Of a stretch of DNA of 64,000 nucleotides, positions 35,206 to 43,791 are shown in pieces. Numbering within the stretch: position 1 is the first letter of the stretch; every line of letters starts with the position of its first letter. Source of the DNA: Mucilaginibacter jinjuensis (lineage in GTDB: Bacteria; Bacteroidota; Bacteroidia; Sphingobacteriales; Sphingobacteriaceae); the NCBI RefSeq assembly GCF_028596025.1, contig NZ_CP117167.1, positions 1,488,001 to 1,552,000 on the forward strand, in the 5' to 3' direction. The notes below the pieces were generated by a model. It saw only the letters and a program-made list of their open reading frames with translations, was not told where the DNA came from and made no database searches. Made by a program: the position numbers and the translations under genes.

Positions 35206-35537
35206 TTCAATAAACAGTTTAAGATCTCTCCCTGCGTCTTCATCAGCGCGGTCAGGATGTTAAGATAAGCGGGGGATAACTTACCGGTATGTAACTGCTT
35301 TACCGCCTGGTTCAGATTAATACCGATCTTATGCAGTTCCTGATAAAGCGAGGCATCAACTGGCGATAATTTAATAGCCGGGAACCTGCCTGTAAATGCC
35401 CTGATCCGAATCCAGTTCGCGGAACTTAAGCCGGACGCTTCGGCATACTTACATGCTATCTTATTTTCGTCTATTGTTAACCGGATGTTGACCTGAATGA
35501 CCCTTTTCTCCTCCTCGTTCAATGTTGGTCTTCCCAT
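35202..35537 (-). CDS. MobC-like relaxosome accessory protein
   Basis: A 111-residue protein with a ribbon-helix-helix-like N-terminus (VIQVNIRLTIDENKIACKYA) and the MobC-typical stretch LYQELHKIGINLNQAVKQLH. It binds the transfer origin and assists the relaxase in mobilizable elements. It is directly upstream of, and overlaps, the truncated relaxase, the usual mobC-mobA order in this phylum. The protein itself looks intact. Confidence 0.8.
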   Translation of the reverse strand: MGRPTLNEEEKRVIQVNIRLTIDENKIACKYAEASGLSSANWIRIRAFTGRFPAIKLSPVDASLYQELHKIGINLNQAVKQLHTGKLSPAYLNILTALMKTQGEILNCLLK

Positions 35538-35641
35538 GATTTTTGATTTTAAACGCAGTGCAAAATGGTGCTGAACTCCGTAGGAGCAAGCCGTTTAAGC
35601 GTAGCGAAAACATGGCTTGCTCCATATCGAAAAGACAGTTT

Positions 35642-35944
35642 TCATTTCGCGATACGAATACGTTTGCTTTGCACTTCTCCCCGTAATACTTTCTGTATAT
35701 CTTCGAAGCTGTAGTATAATATGCCGCCGATCTTGGTAAAGGGAATGGTGCCATTGTCCCGTAATGTTTGGAGGGTGTTGTTAGAGATCTTGAGCAGGTT
35801 CTTGACCTGGTAACTCTTGAGATATTTGGGCGGTTGTCCTTCGGCCGATTCACCGGATAATAATGCCTTGATCTGGTTAACGAGTTTCTCACCGAACTCT
35901 GTCAGGTCTTCTCTGGTGATAATTTCTGTTGCCATAAACTTCAA
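35642..35944 (-). CDS. Excisionase-like helix-turn-helix protein
   Basis: A 100-residue protein with an HTH_17-type domain in the C-terminal half: YLKSYQVKNLLKISNNTLQT, then LRDNGTIPFTKIGGILYYSF and EDIQKVLRG. The N-terminal 35 residues are helical. Proteins of this type regulate or assist excision in Bacteroidota mobilizable elements. It lies about 105 bases upstream of mobC on the same strand and was probably part of the same element. Confidence 0.75.
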   Translation of the reverse strand: MKFMATEIITREDLTEFGEKLVNQIKALLSGESAEGQPPKYLKSYQVKNLLKISNNTLQTLRDNGTIPFTKIGGILYYSFEDIQKVLRGEVQSKRIRIAK

Positions 35945-36370
35945 TTTTGTTAAACCATTTTTTGATAGCAGTTAAGCACATACCCAATCACATGGGCTTA
36001 ACCTGATGCATCACGTATAATGAATGCAATGCTTTGGTACAAAATTGACTCAAGCAAATGGAAAATTACTCCGAGTTTATCCGAGTCGGAGATGCGATAT
36101 ATTAAATTATCTTGTATCGGTTGAAAGATTAACGGAATTATAAGTACGCCAGTTGAATGCCAAAGACTGTGATATTTTTATGTAATAATTAATGTCTTGA
36201 AGGAAAACTTATTACGATTCTTGCGACTCTGATGATCAATGAGTACTAAGTCATTGCTCAAAAAATACTTTTAAAGTGAGAATTTTTAAAATGTTGAAGT
36301 TTGATAGATGAAACTGATTTATTATTAGGAATATTTCATTTAAAAGGTGGAATATAATCACTTCAACCTA
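35945..36370. other. Intergenic stretch with no gene seen
   Basis: About 425 AT-rich bases between the HTH gene and the next fibre-gene leader. I find no supported ORF, tRNA or strong hairpin. Confidence 0.6.
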
Positions 36371-36414
36371 ATTATATTAGAGGCGAGTTTTAGATTTAAC
36401 CGTATCACAATTTC
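36371..36414 (+). promoter_or_regulatory. Shared fibre-gene promoter/leader, copy 2
   Basis: TTATATTAG (-7-like), then AGGCGAGTTTTAGATTTAAC, then CGTATCACAATTTC before the ATG. It aligns almost base for base with the copy at 39744 and shares the last 14 bases with the copy at 18981. Confidence 0.6.
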
Positions 36415-37476
36415 ATGAAAAAATCGCTAATGGCGTTTCTGCCTTTCTTAGTTTCAATACAGTCTTACGCACAAAACACATTTACCAATAGTGGCTCTAA
36501 TGTTGGTATTGGAACAACTAGTCCAACTACGGCATTGCAAATAGTAAGGGGCGGAACAAATGCTACTAGTGACTACCCGAGTGTGCAGATCAACACTAAT
36601 GCAAGTGGAAATATCTATGGGCCAATACTATATTTGAACGGCTTATCTGGAAACAATGGCAGAATGTGGGGGCTGGTAAGTTCGGGAGCTCTTGATGCCG
36701 CAGGAACCGGCGCAGCAGGTAATTTTGCTATTTATGATACACAGGCAGGGAGCAGATTGGTAATTAATTCAACCGGGTACGTCGGCATCGGAACAATTAG
36801 CCCAAGTTCCTACTTTCATGGTGGGAACAATAGGGTTTTAGAAATTTTCAACCCCAATACATCTATAAACAGTCAATCTCATCTAATTTTAAGTACAGCA
36901 TCTCTGGCGTCAAATAGCTCCGCTGGAACCATATCGTGGATGTCGAAGAGTTCAACAGGTACGCAGGGATTGGCTTATATAGCAGCCTTATCTAAAGGCG
37001 ATGTTACGAATAACGCTTCCGGAGAAATGGTGTTTGCGACTGCAGATAATAGTCTTCCGGTCGAAAGAATGCGGATAAGTAGTACTGGTAGTTTGCTAAT
37101 CGGACAATCAACCCAACCCAATCCAGGTTATAAATTGGATGTCGCCGGAAGTGTAAGGGCCAACGAAGTTGTAGTGAACAGCACCGGTGCAGATTTTGTA
37201 TTTGACAAGAATTATCATTTAAGCTCTCTTGCCAAAGTGGATAAGTTCATAACTGAAAATCATCACTTACCAGGAATAAAATCCGCAGAAAAGATGACAT
37301 CGGAAGGGATGAACATTGGTGAATTGAATAAAGAACTACTGCAAAAGGTAGAAGAGCTCACTCTTTATTTAATTAAAAAAGAAAAAAAGGATGAAGTCCA
37401 GCAGAGAGAACTGATCCGACTCAAAAAACGACTTAAGAACCTGGAATCTCAAATGCATAAAGCTGTTATTGAGTAA
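36415..37476 (+). CDS. Tail-fibre-like secreted protein 6
   Basis: A 353-residue protein with a signal peptide (LMAFLPFLVSIQSYAQ) and stalk repeats (NVGIGTTSPTTALQIVRG, YVGIGTISPSSYFHGGN, SLLIGQSTQPNPGYKLDVAG). Its C-terminal module is the most divergent of the family (DFVFDKNYHLSSLAKVDKFI, ENHHLPGIKSAEKMTSEGMN), followed by a Lys-rich coiled coil (KKEKKDEVQQRELIRLKKRL). It carries a full copy of the shared leader and starts the second run of fibre genes. Confidence 0.82.
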   Translation: MKKSLMAFLPFLVSIQSYAQNTFTNSGSNVGIGTTSPTTALQIVRGGTNATSDYPSVQINTNASGNIYGPILYLNGLSGNNGRMWGLVSSGALDAAGTGAAGNFAIYDTQAGSRLVINSTGYVGIGTISPSSYFHGGNNRVLEIFNPNTSINSQSHLILSTASLASNSSAGTISWMSKSSTGTQGLAYIAALSKGDVTNNASGEMVFATADNSLPVERMRISSTGSLLIGQSTQPNPGYKLDVAGSVRANEVVVNSTGADFVFDKNYHLSSLAKVDKFITENHHLPGIKSAEKMTSEGMNIGELNKELLQKVEELTLYLIKKEKKDEVQQRELIRLKKRLKNLESQMHKAVIE

Positions 37477-37553
37477 TCGTGTGTCGTGGTTACTCATCTT
37501 AAAGTGCAATTAAGTTTCTACTGTCTCATAAAATAAATTACTTATTAAACCTA

Positions 37554-38558
37554 ATGAAAAAACTTCTACTGCAAATTCTATCCCTGTTGGCCGTGCAGCA
37601 ATGCGCCGGGCAGACGCTTAATCCCACACAAGCCATCAGTACTCCAAATGCGATTGACTCTTTCACCGGAGGGTATACATTTTCGTATGCTACGGCAGGC
37701 AGTCCGTGGAATGGCGCATTAATAAGTTTCGGTGGTTTTACTAATAACTATGACTGCCAGTTAAGCACAGATTATTTAAACGGGGGCAATCATTTATCAT
37801 TTAGAACTCGTAATGGCGACGCTTCGATTTGGAACCAATGGCACGAAGTATGGCACAATGGTAATTTAAATAATACAAACAGTGACTTTACGGCAAGAAA
37901 TATCTTTGTTAACAACGCTGTTGGTATTGGAACTTCGGAAACGTATTTTTCACCATTGACAGTACAATCAAATAGCAGCAAGACTGTGGTTACTCAAACC
38001 AAGGTTGCCGAATTTAAGACAGATGAAGCATTTTCCATTAATCCATTTAAGTTGACATTTTTAGTTACCGGAGCGCCAGTACTTGCGAATCGAAGTTATT
38101 CTTTACAAACAGGCGATCATAACGTTGTAAATGGAGGAAACCTTTTATTACAGCCTATTGCTGGTAATGTGGGAATTGGTACAACAACGCCAGACCAGAT
38201 GCTTACTGTTAAGGGTATCGTGCATTCCAACGAAGTAATTGTTGATACCAACATTTTTCCTGACTATGTTTTTGATAAGGATTATGATCTCACATCTCTT
38301 AAAGATGTAAAAACCTATATCGATCAAAACCACCATTTACCGGAAATTCCTTCGGCGGCACAAGTTGCTAAAGAAGGCATTAATCTCGGTGAAATGAATA
38401 CTAAACTGCTTAAGAAGATTGAAGAACTGACTTTGTACTTGCTTGAAAAAGATAGGCAAGTGAACGGGCAATCAAAACAAATTGAGGGTCTAAAAGGAGA
38501 AGTTGATGAGTTAAAAACACAGGTAAAGCAATTGCTCAACCTTTACAAAAAACAATAA
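37554..38558 (+). CDS. Tail-fibre-like secreted protein 7
   Basis: A 334-residue protein with a signal peptide (LLLQILSLLAVQQCAGQ). The N-terminal body (LNPTQAISTPNAIDSFTGGY, then WNQWHEVWHNGNLN) resembles the receptor-binding knobs of phage tail fibres, where a WxxWxxxxHxGN pattern is common. The repeats NAVGIGTSETYFSPLTVQ and NVGIGTTTPDQMLTVKG follow, then a type-A C-terminal module (YVFDKDYDLTSLKDVKTYID, HLPEIPSAAQVAKEGINLGE). The phage-like body is the best hint in the family that these are fibre-type binding proteins. Confidence 0.82.
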   Translation: MKKLLLQILSLLAVQQCAGQTLNPTQAISTPNAIDSFTGGYTFSYATAGSPWNGALISFGGFTNNYDCQLSTDYLNGGNHLSFRTRNGDASIWNQWHEVWHNGNLNNTNSDFTARNIFVNNAVGIGTSETYFSPLTVQSNSSKTVVTQTKVAEFKTDEAFSINPFKLTFLVTGAPVLANRSYSLQTGDHNVVNGGNLLLQPIAGNVGIGTTTPDQMLTVKGIVHSNEVIVDTNIFPDYVFDKDYDLTSLKDVKTYIDQNHHLPEIPSAAQVAKEGINLGEMNTKLLKKIEELTLYLLEKDRQVNGQSKQIEGLKGEVDELKTQVKQLLNLYKKQ

Positions 38559-38569
38559 TACTATAAACC

Positions 38570-39598
38570 GTGAAACGAATATTACTATTAATTTTATCAT
38601 CATTTGCAACTATATGTGCATACGCACAGTTTTCAACCCCCTCAACTGGCATGACGGTAACAACGGACAAAGTTGGTATTGGCACGACAACTCCAGGAGC
38701 TAAACTTGAAATAGCCGGGACCGGGCCAAGTATCTTTCTTGACAACGCTCAACTTGCTGCTAATAGAAATCCTCTGACCGGAGCAGTTGTTGACGGCACA
38801 AAAGGTTCCACAGCAATTGTAATGTCAGCATCGTCCAATGGCGGTAATTTTCAATTCTATACCAGCCCTGCTATTGGCGGAAGTGTTTACGAAAGAATGA
38901 GGATAACCGAGGCGGGTAATATAGGCATTGGAATGATTAATCCCACGGCAAAATTAAGTATCCAAGGCACCGGAACAGTGTCAAATACCGGAGCTCCTGC
39001 CATTGCGGATCTATTTGGAACTTTTGACCGAACCCGCTTAACGATAGGAAATAGTACTACCACACCTGGAGGGACAAGAAGCAGCGCGATCCTTTTTTAT
39101 GGTATGAACGCAAATGGTAACGCGTACAAAAGTAACTGGGAAATCGGTAATGATATCGGCGCACACGGCATTAATGATTTTTATATTTTTAGTGTGGATC
39201 TAAACAACGCCCCTTTTTATATCAGTGCAACAGGCAATGTTGGCATAGGTACGGCTGTCCCAGGAGGATATAAACTTGCTGTAGCGGGTACAATTCATAC
39301 GCAAGCCGTAAATGTTGATATGGCTGGCTGGGGAGATTACGTATTTGCTCCGAAGTATAAACTTGCCTCATTAAAACAAGTGGAGAATTATATCAACCAA
39401 AATCATCGCCTATCCGATATGCCATCTGAAGGCGAGGTTATTAAAAATGGAATAGATGTCGGCAAAATCGCTGAAATACAAACCAAAAAAATTGAGGAAT
39501 TGACATTGTATCTAATTGCCCTCAAAAAAGAAAATGATGCTTTGAAAAAAGAACAGGCGGAGATCAATAAAAAGTTAAATCGTCACCATCTAAATTAA
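38570..39598 (+). CDS. Tail-fibre-like secreted protein 8
   Basis: A 342-residue protein from a GTG start, with a signal peptide (ILLLILSSFATICAYAQ). Repeats: KVGIGTTTPGAKLEIAGT, NIGIGMINPTAKLSIQGT, NVGIGTAVPGGYKLAVAG. The C-terminal module is of type B (VDMAGWGDYVFAPKYKLASL, NHRLSDMPSEGEVIKNGIDV), with a Lys-rich coil. It lies 11 bases after the previous gene and lacks the leader, so it belongs to the same transcript as 36415-38558. Confidence 0.82.
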   Translation: MKRILLLILSSFATICAYAQFSTPSTGMTVTTDKVGIGTTTPGAKLEIAGTGPSIFLDNAQLAANRNPLTGAVVDGTKGSTAIVMSASSNGGNFQFYTSPAIGGSVYERMRITEAGNIGIGMINPTAKLSIQGTGTVSNTGAPAIADLFGTFDRTRLTIGNSTTTPGGTRSSAILFYGMNANGNAYKSNWEIGNDIGAHGINDFYIFSVDLNNAPFYISATGNVGIGTAVPGGYKLAVAGTIHTQAVNVDMAGWGDYVFAPKYKLASLKQVENYINQNHRLSDMPSEGEVIKNGIDVGKIAEIQTKKIEELTLYLIALKKENDALKKEQAEINKKLNRHHLN

Positions 39599-39743
39599 AA
39601 GAGTGGTTTGCGAACAGTCGATAAATAATTAATCTATACTATAATGCGATATCTAATTTAACAATATTGTAATTATTGTTAAATAAAGGTCGATTATTTA
39701 GTAAAATTTAAAAAAAATAACGCTGCCAAATCTGTCTTTAACA

Positions 39744-39788
39744 ATTATCTTAGGGCTAAGTTTTAAAGCTTAACCGTATCACAATTTC
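39744..39788 (+). promoter_or_regulatory. Shared fibre-gene promoter/leader, copy 3
   Basis: TTATCTTAG (-7-like), then GGCTAAGTTTTAAAGCTTAAC, then CGTATCACAATTTC before the ATG at 39789. It is nearly identical to the copy at 36371. Confidence 0.6.
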
Positions 39789-40766
39789 ATGAAAAAAATT
39801 CTTTCGGCAATTCTGCCGTTGCTCGTTATTGTCAATTTTACTTTTGCTCAAACCGTTTCCGGCCCCCAAGGCTATCGGGTTGTGGATCTCGGCACCAATA
39901 ATAATGGTGATTACACACAATCCCTTATCTTATTGCATGAGGCTTATAATGGAACTTTATTAGCATTCAACAATGCTGTAGGCACGCTTACAGCTTTCAG
40001 AGGGCACCAGGGAGCTTTTAACAGAACAAACGTTGCCCTTATAAACACATCATCTGCCTATAATGCAACGTACGGTACCGTTGAATCCATTACCAGCGAC
40101 GCGATTTGGAAGTTGAAAACCTGTATGTATAATGGCAAGTTATACCTCGCCGTTGATATACCTTATTCTCCCGCCTACCAAAATTGGGGCTTTCAATTTG
40201 CGGGTTGGGCCAATTCAAGTGGTGAATGTTTAAAAGTGGTCAATTATATGGTTAACAGCCAACCCGTTAACCAGAGTCTGATCAGTAACATTCAGGACTT
40301 TGTCCCGAATATGCCGCAAACTATTGATGTTTCACAGCTTAATATTAATGGCAAAGTGAATATAACAGGGCTTAATAGCCCGGGAAACTATCAACTTGCT
40401 GTAGCGGGTGGTATTCATTCGCAATCCGTTCAGGTGGATATGATAGGGTGGTCTGACTATGTTTTCAAACCGTCTTATAGCCTGGCATCACTTGCTGAAG
40501 TTAAATCTTATATCGATCAGAATCATCACCTGCCCGAAATTCCATCTGCCGCCCAAGTTGCGAAAGAAGGAATTAACCTTGGTGAGATGAATGCCAAACT
40601 GCTGAAAAAGATTGAAGAATTGACCCTGTATCTAATCGAAAAGGATAAACAAATGGATGCTCAAAATACCGTTATCGCAAAACTATTAAAAGATAGCCGC
40701 GAACAACAGATAGAGCTCGATAAATTAAAGAATCAGTCGACTAACAGTCAAAACAAGATTAAATAA
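39789..40766 (+). CDS. Tail-fibre-like secreted protein 9 (hybrid C-terminal module)
   Basis: A 325-residue protein with a signal peptide (LSAILPLLVIVNFTFAQ). The body (GYRVVDLGTNNNGDYTQSLI, WKLKTCMYNGKLYLAVDIPY) has no clear GIGT repeat, only NGKVNITGLNSPGNYQLAVA. The C-terminal module is a chimera: its first half is type B (VDMIGWSDYVFKPSYSLASL) and its second half type A (HHLPEIPSAAQVAKEGINLG). This suggests recombination between paralogues. It begins the third run and carries the full leader. Confidence 0.82.
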   Translation: MKKILSAILPLLVIVNFTFAQTVSGPQGYRVVDLGTNNNGDYTQSLILLHEAYNGTLLAFNNAVGTLTAFRGHQGAFNRTNVALINTSSAYNATYGTVESITSDAIWKLKTCMYNGKLYLAVDIPYSPAYQNWGFQFAGWANSSGECLKVVNYMVNSQPVNQSLISNIQDFVPNMPQTIDVSQLNINGKVNITGLNSPGNYQLAVAGGIHSQSVQVDMIGWSDYVFKPSYSLASLAEVKSYIDQNHHLPEIPSAAQVAKEGINLGEMNAKLLKKIEELTLYLIEKDKQMDAQNTVIAKLLKDSREQQIELDKLKNQSTNSQNKIK

Positions 40767-41740
40767 ATGAATACAAGATTAGTATACGTTATTTTACTAT
40801 GTTTTTTTATGTCCGCAAAGACTTTCGCGCAATACAGTGGAAGTTTTATTGTACAAGGAGACGCCAACAAATATTACCCGGTAATTTTCACAGATGCTAA
40901 TTGGTATAGTAATAAAACAACTGATTTTGAGATTGGCCGTTCCAGTGTGCATGAAGATGCTACCGGAAGAGGATCATTAATTGCCAAATTTCGAACCCAT
41001 ACCAATGATTGGGGAAATGGTTCCATGTTGATAGATGGAGATGTCAGAGAATATAATAATTCATTTATTGCAGATTGGACCGATGGCAGTTCTAGTAACG
41101 TCAGTTTTGCCATAATTATATGGTTTAAGGGAGGTAGCAATAGTTATTACTTTAATTCATCAGCGAATATCAATCCTGTAGTGTACGATGGGGTTCAGAA
41201 CGCGCTACCATTTCAGGAGTTAAATGGTCCAATCCGCACTTATTTGACCAGTATAAACCCCCATGTAAATACAAATGGATTCACAGGTTCGGGAAGCGCC
41301 TTTTATGATGGCGTGTCAAATAATCATTTCGCGGGATATGTTGGCATAGGCACAACGCAACCGGATAAAGAACTAACCGTAAAAGGTACCATTCACGCTT
41401 CTGAGGTTTTAATCGATCAAAATGTCCCTCAACCAGACTACGTTTTCGACAAGGATTACGACCTCGCGCCCTTAAAGAAGGTAAGCACCTACATCGACCA
41501 AAACCATCATTTACCTGAAATTCCATCTGCAGCACAGGTCGCTAAAGAGGGGATCAATCTTGCAGAAATGGATGTAAAGCTTTTAAAAAAATAGAAGAAT
41601 TAACACTATACCTCATTGAAAAAGACAAAGAAATTAAGGCACAAAATAAGATTAACAGCCAACTTAAGAACGATGTTCATCGGTTAAAGCGGCAAATGAC
41701 AACCTTAAACCAAAACCTAAAAAGCATCAATGATAATTAA
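40767..41740 (+). pseudogene. Tail-fibre-like gene 10, frameshifted in an A7 run
   Basis: The frame from 40767 encodes a signal peptide (MNTRLVYVILLCFFMSAKTF and so on) and a body shared with the next gene: NKYYPVIFTDANWYSNKTTD and DGVQNALPFQELNGP. One stalk repeat (YVGIGTTQPDKELTVKG) and a type-A module follow. It stops at a TAG after KLLKK, inside an A7 tract at 41585-41591. With one more A, the family ending KIEELTLYLIEKDKEI would be restored, running to TAA at 41738-41740. It may be a real mutation, slippage-corrected expression or a sequencing error. Confidence 0.75.
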
Positions 41741-42697
41741 ATGAAAAAATACCTAATCCTTTTGTCACTTTTTTTATTCATAACAACATTAAAATCCCTT
41801 GCACAGTACTCCGGGGTGTTTTATGTGGCAGGAGATCTGGACAAATTCTATCCTGTCATTTTCCAGGATCTTTCGTGGGGTAATAATAAAGCCACAGAAT
41901 TTGAAGTTGGACGGTCCAATGTCCACACGGACGCTTCCTGGCGCGGCTCCCTTATTGCAAAGTTTCGCGTCCACACAACCAATTATGGCCACGGATCAAA
42001 TTTTATCGATGCTGACATCCGCCAGTTTAGCCCATACTCGGGACCGATGATTGGCGGATGGACGGATGGGACAAGTTCCAATGGAGATCAGGTAGTTATT
42101 ATCTGGTTTAAAGGTGGTACGAACCATTATTATTTTAATTCCCCGGTAAATATTACGCCGGTGGTATATGACGGTGTCCAGAACGCCCTACCTTATCAGG
42201 AAACAAACGGGCCTGCGAGAAGCTACAAAACAGGAGTGGATCTATATGTAAATCCTAATGGGTTGAGCGGTGGAGGAACTGCATTTTTCAATGGAGGAGG
42301 GATCAGTTATTTCGGTTCCAATGTTGGAATTGGCACTTATAACCCAGGAAATTATCAACTTGCGGTGGCTGGAAATGTACATGCGCAGGCAGTTAATGTG
42401 GATATGACCGGATGGTCTGATTTTGTGTTTGAGCCATCTTATAAACTCACTTCACTTGCCGATGTGAAAAATTATATCGATCAAAATCATCACTTGCCCG
42501 ATGTTCCTTCAGAAGAACAGGTTAAAAAAGACGGTATTGATTTCGGACAGATGAATTCCAAACTCCTTAAAAAGATCGAAGAGCTCACACTGTATTTGAT
42601 TGATCAGAACAAATATATGCTTAAACAAAATAAGCAAATACTGCGACTGCAAAAGGAAGTTAAGCAATTGAAAACCGAACATCACAATTCAAAATGA
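41741..42697 (+). CDS. Tail-fibre-like secreted protein 11
   Basis: A 318-residue protein with a signal peptide (LSLFLFITTLKSLAQ). Its body is a close duplicate of gene 10: YSGVFYVAGDLDKFYPVIFQ, then WRGSLIAKFRVHTTNYGHGS and IIWFKGGTNHYYFNSP. One repeat (NVGIGTYNPGNYQLAVAG) leads to a type-B module (VDMTGWSDFVFEPSYKLTSL, HHLPDVPSEEQVKKDGIDFG), unlike the type-A module of its sister. It starts directly after the restored stop of gene 10, and its stop overlaps the next start as ATGA. Confidence 0.85.
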   Translation: MKKYLILLSLFLFITTLKSLAQYSGVFYVAGDLDKFYPVIFQDLSWGNNKATEFEVGRSNVHTDASWRGSLIAKFRVHTTNYGHGSNFIDADIRQFSPYSGPMIGGWTDGTSSNGDQVVIIWFKGGTNHYYFNSPVNITPVVYDGVQNALPYQETNGPARSYKTGVDLYVNPNGLSGGGTAFFNGGGISYFGSNVGIGTYNPGNYQLAVAGNVHAQAVNVDMTGWSDFVFEPSYKLTSLADVKNYIDQNHHLPDVPSEEQVKKDGIDFGQMNSKLLKKIEELTLYLIDQNKYMLKQNKQILRLQKEVKQLKTEHHNSK

Positions 42698-43665
42698 AAA
42701 AAAAATATTTATTAATCTTGATGGGTCTGCTGTTTAGTTCATTGTCTTACGCACAAATTGACATACCGAATGCATCTGGCGGGCCGGTTGCACCAGGATC
42801 GTGGATCAGATTTTTGAGTGCTGGTGATGCAACCTCTATACAGGAAAACTGGGGTATCAATATTACTGGGTCAAGCTATCAACCTGTCAAAATAATTAAT
42901 TCAAGCCTTTTAGTTGGATACACCTCTGGAAATGGCGGAAGTTTTGGTTCCGGTAACGCCTTTATAAGCGGTAATGTCGGTATCGGTACTACTACGCCAG
43001 GTGCTAAACTCGATATAAATGGTGATGCGTCCGTACAATATTACGGTAGATTGTCATCTGCGAGAGATTATCGGAACAGCTATACCAATCTTTTTTTAGG
43101 AGGTGCGATCAGTTACAACGGCGATGGTAATTATACCGTATTAGGAGACGGCGGAAGCAATTATTTTGGCGCCATCCGAATGGATAATAGTGGTGGTAAC
43201 GCAGGGGCAATTAATTTTTATAGCGGTACCAGTATTGGCGGATCTAACTATACAATTAGTAACGCCAACTTGAATAGTTATCTCCGAATGACAATAATAA
43301 ATAATAAAGTAGGAATTGGAACGGCGAATCCCGATGCATCCCTCGCTGTAGCTGGTGTAATACATTCTCAAGCCGTTAAAGTCGATATGGTTGGTTGGTC
43401 AGATTATGTTTTCAACCGATCTTATAAACTCGTTCCACTTAGGGCAGTAAAAGCCTATATCGATCAAAATCATCACCTGCCCGATGTGCCTTCTGAAGAA
43501 CAGGTTAAAAAAGATGGAATTGATTTGGGGGAGATGAATTCGAAGCTTCTTAAAAAAATTGAAGAGCTGACACTCTATTTAATACAAGAAAAACAACCGA
43601 CTGATCAGCAAATTAAGACCCTAAAAAATGAGATCAATAAAATCAAACATACTAAGAGGAAATAA
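42694..43665 (+). CDS. Tail-fibre-like secreted protein 12
   Basis: A 323-residue protein with a signal peptide (LLILMGLLFSSLSYAQ). Repeats: NVGIGTTTPGAKLDINGD and KVGIGTANPDASLAVAG. The body is Gly/Ser/Asn-rich (GGAISYNGDGNYTVLGDGGS). The type-B C-terminal module (VDMVGWSDYVFNRSYKLVPL, HHLPDVPSEEQVKKDGIDLG) is nearly identical to that of gene 11. The 4-base overlap with gene 11 indicates translational coupling. It ends the third run, 126 bases before the second RHS shell gene. Confidence 0.85.
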   Translation: MKKKYLLILMGLLFSSLSYAQIDIPNASGGPVAPGSWIRFLSAGDATSIQENWGINITGSSYQPVKIINSSLLVGYTSGNGGSFGSGNAFISGNVGIGTTTPGAKLDINGDASVQYYGRLSSARDYRNSYTNLFLGGAISYNGDGNYTVLGDGGSNYFGAIRMDNSGGNAGAINFYSGTSIGGSNYTISNANLNSYLRMTIINNKVGIGTANPDASLAVAGVIHSQAVKVDMVGWSDYVFNRSYKLVPLRAVKAYIDQNHHLPDVPSEEQVKKDGIDLGEMNSKLLKKIEELTLYLIQEKQPTDQQIKTLKNEINKIKHTKRK

Positions 43666-43791
43666 ATTCATAGGCTTAATAAGATATAACAAGAATGAGA
43701 AACTCTGCTCACTATGATCTCATAAATTGGGAAATTACGGTAACCAACATTCAGCAACAATCTTTATAAAACATAAATAAACTACTCTGAA

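Noticed and set aside
19022..43665. Possible CRISPR array or DNA tandem repeat because of the recurring GTAGGTATWGG-like words
   Set aside because: The words encode the NVGIGT protein repeat at irregular spacing inside open frames; there are no constant repeats with unique spacers.
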